Shown here one piece after another: positions 57,251 to 64,000 of a stretch of DNA of 64,000 nucleotides. The stretch's first letter is position 1. Each line of letters starts with the position of its first letter. Source of the DNA: Tricholoma matsutake. Its lineage: Eukaryota; Basidiomycota; Agaricomycetes; Agaricales; Tricholomataceae. Location: positions 1,984,001 through 2,048,000 of the forward strand of contig AP026538.1 in NCBI GenBank assembly GCA_026075535.2. Reading direction: 5' to 3'. The notes under the pieces are model-generated. The model saw only the letters and a program-made list of their open reading frames with translations, was not told the DNA's origin and did no database searches. The position numbers were made by a program, and so were the translations under genes.

Positions 57251-57383
57251 AGTTTCTTAGTATAAAAAGCAACATGTGATTTTCAACACTCGGGGTTGTG
57301 TCGGTAAACACTTGTGGCAAGACTCGATGTTTATGTTCACCTCGACATATCCTTGACTAACTTCTTCTGTCTGAGTACCACCC

Positions 57384-58603
57384 ATGTCATCGATCTTTCT
57401 CGGTTGGAAATGGCTGAAAGTGTCGGAAGTGTCCCCACATGTCCTTCATGTTGAACTCTCGCGGTATGCTCCAAATTTATTTGATATACAGTACTAACTA
57501 TCAGTTGATATGGACAGAAAACCAATCAATTCATTCTCTCCTGAGTGAGTTACGCCCTGCGTATCACCCTAGGATGGAAAGATGTCTTCTAAATTCTTGA
57601 ATTGCCTTGAAGATACTGGAGGGAATACGGGAAACTATTCGACACGCTAGCAGAAGATTCTTCTGATATCAGAGCAGTTGTGTTGTCCTCAAGCCTTCCA
57701 AAGCTGTTCACGGCTGGTTTGGAATGTGAGTGTTCCCCTCACCCAAGAGTTCGTTCCAAGTTCACTAATGGAATTGCCAAGTGTCCTACGCCGATGATCT
57801 GGGGGACACTGCTGCCAGTGGCTCCGATAAGGATAGCGCTAGATCATCTCTCGCCATGCGTAAAGTCCTATTAGAATTTCAGCATGCCATTGGAGCGCCC
57901 GGGCGATGTCCTTTCCCTGTCATTGTAGCTCTCCATGGTCCAGTGATCGGCCTAGGAGTAGACTTGATCTCTGCATGCGATATCCGCTACGCTGCATCCG
58001 ACGCGTCGTTTTCCATCAAGGCTAGTACGACTGCTGTATTCGCAACGTGTAGTTTCTTATTTTCTTGTAGGAAGTTGATATCGGCCTCGCGCCGGACGTG
58101 GGAACGCTAGCCTATCTTCCAAAGATTACCGGCAACGACTCTCTAGTTCGGGAGCTGACATTCACAGGACGTGCATTTTCTGCATTAGAGGCTGAGAAAC
58201 TGGGACTGGTGTCGAAGGTTGTTGATGGCAGTCGAGATGAGGTCATCAAGGTCGCGCTGAATCTCGCGAAGGTTATTGCAACTAAGAGCCCTATCGCTGT
58301 TTATGGATCGAAACATCTCCTCACCCATTCCCGTGATCATGCGTGCGTATTTGTTGGTCACTGAAGTACTGACATTAAGTCTCACGCTCATATTACATTA
58401 TACGTCAAAGCGTGGCAGAAAATTTGCTATACACAGGTGCTTGGAATGGGGCTGCCTTAATGACGAAGGTTCAGAATTATATTATCCCTTTTTTTGTTTC
58501 TCTGTACTCACTAGTAGTCTAGGACATCCAGGAGAGTTTACGTGGGATGAAGGCAAAAGAACTTCCAAAGTTTGCGCCTGTAAAGGTTCCGTCGAAATTA
58601 TAA
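57384..58603 (+). CDS. ECH1: Peroxisomal delta3,5-delta2,4-dienoyl-CoA isomerase, seven exons
   Basis: Exons 57,384-57,463, 57,518-57,544, 57,613-57,725, 57,782-58,020, 58,071-58,342, 58,411-58,468 and 58,523-58,603 sum to 870 bases, 289 residues plus stop. It is a crotonase-fold enzyme: SLPKLFTAGLELSYADD (CoA/oxyanion region), HGPVIGLGVDLISACDIRYA, then KEVDIGLAPDVGTLAYLPK. The Asp of ACDIRYA, the Glu of KEVD and the Asp of PDVG match the catalytic acids known from rat ECH1. The last three residues are SKL, a peroxisomal targeting signal. It acts in beta-oxidation of unsaturated fatty acids with odd-numbered double bonds. The intron at 58,021-58,070 is GC-AG: it is the only option I see that keeps frame. 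Confidence 0.9.
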
Positions 58604-59366
58604 GTTGTCTAACAATATTTTCGCCCAATCATTTCGCGTGATGTCTGAATGATGATTTAGCCAAATGCATTCATCAACTAAATTTTTTGCTCCCAAAATA
58701 GTATGCCCCTCCAGTCACAGAAGTGACAGCATGAGTTTTGGAAAGCAAGTTGCGTATGCATCAAGGCCAAGCGTAAGACTGTCTCTTAAAATACGAAATC
58801 ACGTCCAATTAGTAAACTGAAACAACCTAGAACATTGCTATACTGCTATACCAACGCTTCAGTTACCTTACAAGGAACTACATCGTGTCAACACACAATA
58901 GTAATTTGTCCATAAGATAGGGGACATCAGGAACATGTCCCTCTATATAAGCAACGACTGCTACAACTGTTCCTCGCCACATCACCTTGGGACTATTCTG
59001 GTGACTGGAAAAGGTTTTAAGGATGGTTGGGAACATGCCTGTGGACCACAGGCGATGGTCGGTTAGGGCCAAGCCTATTTGCATACTTGTGTGTCCCCAC
59101 TTATATCACTTAACCCCACGAACATCTGGGTTTATGCGAACCTATTTAAATAATATAATGCGTGGGATTACCCCAAATAAGGTTACAAAAAAAATTGTTC
59201 AAGACAGATGCTTTATATTTTAACCCTAACTGTCGATTCATTTTCACTGGAATAGAAGCCCCAACTTAAATCAGTTTCTTGAAATTTTCTTCAGCACCTC
59301 ACATTCCCCTAGTTTCTATTATAAAAACCACAACAAAGTTTGAAGAAACTTGAAAGCAGTGTACTG
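58604..59366. other. Intergenic, no gene recognised
   Basis: AT-rich sequence downstream of the isomerase. Short frames have no recognisable domain. The composition changes to CpG-poor sequence toward the transposons on the right. Confidence 0.5.
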
Positions 59367-59374
59367 AGCAGGAG

Positions 59375-59689
59375 TAGTGCATTGAGGTCCGGTCCATTGT
59401 GACTGGACGAACTGCCAAACTGGATCTCGCTCAATTCTTGACTGATGTGCTTAAAATTTTGATCAGTTTCAAGGTAATTAGTAGGGAATGTGTCCCACAG
59501 GGTGATAACTGGTATGAACTACAGGCTCAGTTGCAAACCAGTCACAACTGCATATGACTGGTTTTTTGCAGTTTTTTTTGGGTTACAGTCTGGTTTTTTG
59601 GCTATTTCCTTTTGCAGTAGACTGGTCATGGTCATGGTTCTCTCATGAGTTGATGAAAAAACCAGACTGGACTGGACCTCAAAGCACTA
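59375..59689. mobile_element. hAT-type MITE, 315 bp
   Basis: Terminal inverted repeats TAGTGCATTGAGGTCCGGTC (left) and TAGTGCTTTGAGGTCCAGTC (right, reverse complement) begin with TAGTG, as in hAT elements. The flanks AGCAGGAG (59,367-59,374) and AACAGGAG (59,690-59,697) agree at 7 of 8 positions, matching the 8-bp duplication of hAT insertions. The interior has ACTGGTTTTTTG-type repeats and no coding capacity. Confidence 0.8.
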
Positions 59690-59752
59690 AACAGGAGCCC
59701 ATAATTATAGATGTGATGCTTACATAACACACATCTCAAGTTCCTAAAACAT

Positions 59753-60159
59753 TGTGATGGTCAAGGTTGAAAGCAATGACCAATCAATGAGTTGCCTTGA
59801 GAACAAGAGAATAGGTGAGTAAGAGGATTTTGAGATAACTCAGAGGCAATAAGAAAGGAGGAGAATCACTGGTGTTGATTTGACGAGGTTACTGGAAATA
59901 CAAGTGAGCCTTTATACTGTTCGAACTGAGTCAAAGAAGGTCCATAAAACTGAATGGAAAGAGGCCTGTGATAAATAAAGATAAGAGATAGGAAAGAATC
60001 AATAGATAGCTAGAAATCGAGGAATAACGAGTCATATAGAATCAGATAGAGTCCTAGAGTCTCTGAAGTGAATGGATGGAATGAATGAAGAGATGTCATG
60101 TGGAATGCAGATTTAGCAGGACTCGATTTGGTGTGTTTCTGATGACCATGACCCTCACA
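59753..60159 (-). repeat. 3' LTR of Gypsy element E (407 bp)
   Basis: On the plus strand it begins TGTGATGGTCAAGG and ends CATGACCCTCACA. The termini are imperfect inverted repeats (TGTGATGGTCA against TGTGAGGGTCA). A polypurine tract adjoins it on the element side (AAAGGGGGGATAA on the minus strand, 60,160-60,173). The partner LTR is outside the window. Confidence 0.85.
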
Positions 60160-61807
60160 TTATCCCCCCTTTAGGTGTGGCAGGGACATCTTTGAGAGGA
60201 GGATCATAACAAACAGGAGGATGAGAAATATGGCCAGAACAGGTAGTGGTTTGGGGAGGTGCAAGGTAGTTGGAGGCGAGGAGTTGGTGATCAACGGGAG
60301 GTGAATGTGCTCGAACATGGTGTTGACGGATGGTGGATGCAGGCATTTGGGCTGAATTGGAGCCAGTTGTGGTGTCTGAGGTGTCTTGGTTGTGAGTGGA
60401 AAGGGTCAGAGGAAGTGTGGACAATGCTTTGTTGAGCATGATGGGATGAGGACGCATGGCTCACGGATGTTGTCAGTGGAATCTATTGATGAGTTCTTTG
60501 AGAGAGGTAGGGATGTTGGAGAGGGGAATCCAAGAGTTTTCCAAGTTGGATTGACCTTTCCAGTGCATGAAGTAGTCATAATGATGACCAACTTTCTGGG
60601 CATCAAGGATGGTGTCAATGGACAGTGCAAGGTCATCTGCAGGTGTGAATGGTTCTGGAGATGCATGAGATCAGAAGGGGAAGGGGTCATTGTAGGGCTC
60701 AAGGAGAGAAACATGGAAGACTGGATGTAGGTGGGATAGATAGGAGGAAAGATTGAGGAGATAGGAGGAAGGTCCAATTTTCTTTATGACACGGTAGGGA
60801 CCAAGCCAGCAATGATCAAGTTTGATAGAAGGATGGGTGGTGGTGATGTGTCGACGTAGCAACCATACTAATTGATCCAGTTTGAAATCAGGGGACAGAA
60901 GTCAATAAGCATTGTAGTAATGAGCTTGAAGTTGTTGTGCATGTTGTAACTCAGCATGGAGTTCTTCATAAATGCGAGCGAGTTGTCGGGCAAGATCATC
61001 AGTGGCAGGGGTGGTGGAGAGGTGGGAGATTTGTCATTCAAAGGTGGGATGAGAGGCAAGGTTTGCAAAAAATGGGGTTTGATGAGTGGAGGAGTTTTCA
61101 AGGTTGTTGAAACAAAACTCAGCAAGGGGAAGGTAGTCAACCCAGTCATCCTGCTGATAAGAGCAGTATGCATGGAGATAGGTCTTGAGCATTTGGTTAG
61201 TGCATTTGGTGAGACCATCAGTCTGGGGATGGTATGCAGTAGAAGTGCGATGGTCGACATTGAGTAGAGTTGTGAGTGATTTCCAGAAGTTGGAAATGAA
61301 AATTGAGCCACAATCAGAGATAATAGTGGTGGGAAGACCATGAAGTCAAAAGATGCAGTTGAGGAATAACCAGGCAAGATCGGGTGCTGTAAGAGTTTTG
61401 CAGCAAGGCACAAAGTGTGCTGCACATGTGGGACAATCACAAATGACCCAAATGGAGTTGTAACCATGGGAAACAGGAAGTTTGACAATAAAGTCCATAG
61501 TTATGGATTGCCAAGGTCGAGCAGGAATGTTGAGAGGATGAAGAAGTCTGAAAGGGTTGTGGTGAGGGTGTTTGATGTGAGGACAAACATCACATGCTGC
61601 AATGTAGTGTTGAACATAGGTGTTCATTCCTGGCCAGGAATAGTCACGAGAGAGTAAGGCGAGAGTTCGTGTGTGACCAGGGTGTCCCCCAATCACAGAG
61701 TTGTGGCGTGATGCAAGGATATCAGCACGCAATGAAGGTGGGACATAAAGCTGTACTGCATGAAAAACAAGTCCTCCTTCAGCTCGAAAATTTGAATCTC
61801 CTTTCAT
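60155..61807 (-). pseudogene. Element E integrase and chromodomain
   Basis: Zinc region: HNSVIGGHPGHTRTLALL ... CDVCPHIKH near 61,700. Core: ITMDFIVKLPVSHGYN, then ISDCGSIFIS near 61,320, then TDGLTKCTNQ near 61,215, where the catalytic Glu is replaced by Lys. TGA codons interrupt the frame near 61,348 and 61,038. The chromodomain (ILDAQKVGHHYDYFMHWKG ... NSWIPLSNI) is near 60,540-60,600. The final stop codon TGA lies across the LTR boundary, and the polypurine tract encodes the last residues. Confidence 0.8.
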
Positions 61808-61819
61808 AATAGCCTCTCT

Positions 61820-63409
61820 TCATTCAACATCTTCTTGGGTAGCAGTCTTGAAGCGGGTGAGAAGTTCGGAGTTGTCTATGGTGAGAGTTGTGAATGTGGC
61901 GAGAGTTGGAGCTGTAGGAAGTATTTGTTGAGTGGGAAAGAGGTGTTGGGAGTGGATGGGAGTGATAATGGTCTGGTGTTGGAGTTCAAGATGGTCATCC
62001 CCTGATTGAGGAATGAAATCAGGGCGCTGAGAAGGTGCATCAGCAGGGTTGAGATATCCAGCATGCCAGTGTAAGTGAAAGTTGAAGTCAGCAAGAAACA
62101 TGGCCCAGTGTGCTTGGCGACGATTGAGAACTTGAGAGGACATGAAATGTTCAAGATTCTTGTGATCACAGATGACGGTAATGGGAAATGGAGATCCCAA
62201 AAGCCAGGCATGCATATTGTGGAAAGATTCAATGATGGCAAGAAGTTCCTTGTCATGGACATCATAGTTGATTTCATGGGGGGAAAGTTTGTGAGAGTAG
62301 AAGGCGATACGATGATGGTTGTCGTTGGAGTCAGGTTGCTGAAGGATGGCAGAGATGGTGAAGTCTGAGGCATCCATGGCAAGAGTACATGGAACTGTAG
62401 GATCAAAATGCCCCAAAAGAGGTGTTGCAAAAAATTTAGCTTTGAGTGCCATGAAGGCACTCTTAGCTGCAAGAGAGAAGTTCCACTTGGAAGATTTCTT
62501 CATAAGCTCGGTCAACGGAAGTGTTAACCAAGAGTAACCATTGATAAAATGATGGTAAAAGTTAGTAAACCCTAGAAAAGACTGAAGTTCCTTAACCTTA
62601 GTCAGTTCTGGCCACTTCAAAATAGTGTTGAGTTTTCTGGGGTTCATCTTGATACCATCAGAACTGATGATGAAGCTGAGGTATTCCACTTCAGAATGGT
62701 CAAATTTGCATTTGGCAGCATTGGCACAGAGATGAGTGTCATGAAGACAATCAAGAACCATGGCAACATGTCGGTCATGTTCTTCTTGAGTGTGGGAAAA
62801 GATAAGAATGTCATTGAAATAAACCATGCAGATGATGTCGAGCAGATCACATAGAACATCTTGACTGAAGGATTGCCATGCAGCGGGAGCATTGGTGAGG
62901 CTGTAAGGGACAATGAGATGTTCAAAAAGTCCAAGATGGGTCTGGAATGTGGTCTTCCATTTGTCGCCTTCCCAGATCTGAAGATGGGAATAGGCAGATT
63001 TGAGATCAATGATGGTGAAGATTTTGCAACCCTGTACATGGTCAATCAAATCATTAATGAGAGGAAGGGGATATTGATTTTTGTGGGTAATAGCATTGAG
63101 GGCATGAAAGTCCACACAGAGGCGGATGTCACCAGTCTTCTTGTGTGTGAAAAGGACAGGTGCACCAGAAGAAGAAGTCAATTGCTGAAGATGGCCTCGG
63201 CGAAGATTACTGTTGATGTATTCAGCAACAGCTTCATGCTCAATGGGAGTGAGCCAATAAATAGAGCCAAAAGGAGAAGTCTTGCCCTCGTCCAACTTGA
63301 TGTCGATGTCATTGGGATGGTGGTCAGGCAATTCCTCAAACTTGGATGGATTGAAGACAGAGTCGGCCCAAGGGTGGTACTTGGCAGGAACAGAATTGTG
63401 ATAATCCAT
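61820..63409 (-). pseudogene. Element E reverse transcriptase and RNase H
   Basis: A 529-residue open frame holds the RT blocks LCVDFHALNAITHKNQYPLP, IFTIIDLKSAYSHLQIWEGD (motif A Asp present) and VYFNDILIFSHTQEEH near 62,825. In the last the catalytic YxDD box reads YFND, so one Asp is lost. RNase H follows (LAMDASDFTISAILQQPD near 62,380, DVHDKELLAIIE). The frame is long and open but the RT should be inactive. Confidence 0.88.
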
Positions 63410-64000
63410 AGTGGCGTTGGCCGGATAGGGATGATTGGATGATGAGAGGTCAGTGGCAAAAGAGTTAAGGTATGTGGGAGAGGACTCGTGGAAACGAAGT
63501 AAGCAGACAGTTTCTGCCTTTGCAGCATGGAAAATGTGTTGTGCACTGAGAACTTTGATGTTTGGGGCAAGGGTGGTGGTTTTGCTTCAGAAATGTAAGT
63601 TGGCAAGGATGTAGGCAGGGAGTGACCAAAGCAATTTGATGTGGTGAAGGATGCCAGGAACGAGGAATGATGCAGTGGCATTGGAGCCAATTTTGTTGAG
63701 AAGTGCAAGGCGGGGTTAGGGTGTAGGGAAGGACCAGAGCCCTTGGTGTACATGGTAACAGGTTTGGCATGGGTCCCACAACAGTTGATTGTGAGCATTG
63801 ATTCAGCCCAGTCAATGTCAGGATTATGGTGCTGAAGCCAGTCAATTCCCAAAATTATTGGGTAGCCAACAGAAATAACAGCAAATGCCTGAGTTTCACT
63901 GTGAGAGCCTAAGGATAAATGAGTGAGAATGTTCTGGATGATCAATCCAGAAGTGATGGGTCAGTTGTCGACTGCCATAATAGGCACAGGAATATCCATG
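63178..64000 (-). pseudogene. Element E protease region, partial
   Basis: The frame encodes HLSLGSHSETQAFAVI and YPIILGIDWLQHHNPDIDW, the C-terminal half of a retropepsin with the ILGIDWL signature near 63,850. The Asp-Ser-Gly active site is not in view and should lie to the right of the window edge. A TGA occurs near 63,959. Confidence 0.7.

Larger units (their letters stand above)
60155..64000 (-). mobile_element. Ty3/Gypsy element E, truncated by the window edge
   Basis: The minus strand carries protease, RT, RNase H, integrase and a chromodomain, then a polypurine tract and the LTR. It is a chromodomain Gypsy element distinct from A and from B/C. The 5' LTR and Gag are beyond position 64,000. 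Confidence 0.88.

Overview
The window looks like a transposon-bloated chromosome segment of an agaricomycete (mushroom-forming) fungus. The signs are short GT-AG introns of about 50-70 bp, chromodomain Ty3/Gypsy and Ty1/Copia elements, a fungal-type Helitron, a C2H2 plus Zn2Cys6 regulator, and a spliced peroxisomal dienoyl-CoA isomerase. The species cannot be fixed from the sequence alone.

Layout. Positions 1-936 hold a broken repeat-associated gene. About 1,260-11,033 is a decayed minus-strand Ty3/Gypsy element (called A here). Its reverse transcriptase is split by a 2.5 kb inverted-repeat element (3,799-6,302) with hairpin arrays and tRNA-like arms. A integrated directly beside, probably inside, the integrase of another Gypsy copy (11,034-11,563). 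A second hairpin-array element (11,564-12,707) and a solo LTR of the A family (14,237-15,566) follow. From about 15,570 to 43,240 lies a four-level nest. A Helitron is split by a Copia element (17,717-37,931, TSD TTCCC). The Copia element is split by plus-strand Gypsy C (18,397-33,015, TSD ATTGC). C is split by its minus-strand relative Gypsy B (19,936-27,138, TSD ACAGG). All three retroelements have both LTRs and exact 5-bp duplications.

From 44,579 to 58,603 is a gene-bearing, visibly CpG-richer island: an intronless ZZ-finger protein, a possible small spliced gene, a six-exon transcription factor of 942 codons, a broken repeat-family gene, and a seven-exon peroxisomal isomerase ending in SKL. 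A 315-bp hAT-type MITE and a minus-strand chromodomain Gypsy (E, running off the right edge) close the window.

Two signals stand out. First, the B/C LTR carries six successive hairpins downstream of its TATA box, with loops AAGCC, AAGTC or AAGTA. One stem differs between C and B by paired, compensating changes, which is evidence for a conserved structure. Second, almost all decay in these elements is CpG to TpG/CpA: LTR pairs of equal length differ almost only at such sites, internal stops are mostly CGA to TGA, and catalytic residues are lost the same way. This points to a CpG-directed mutation process acting on repeats.
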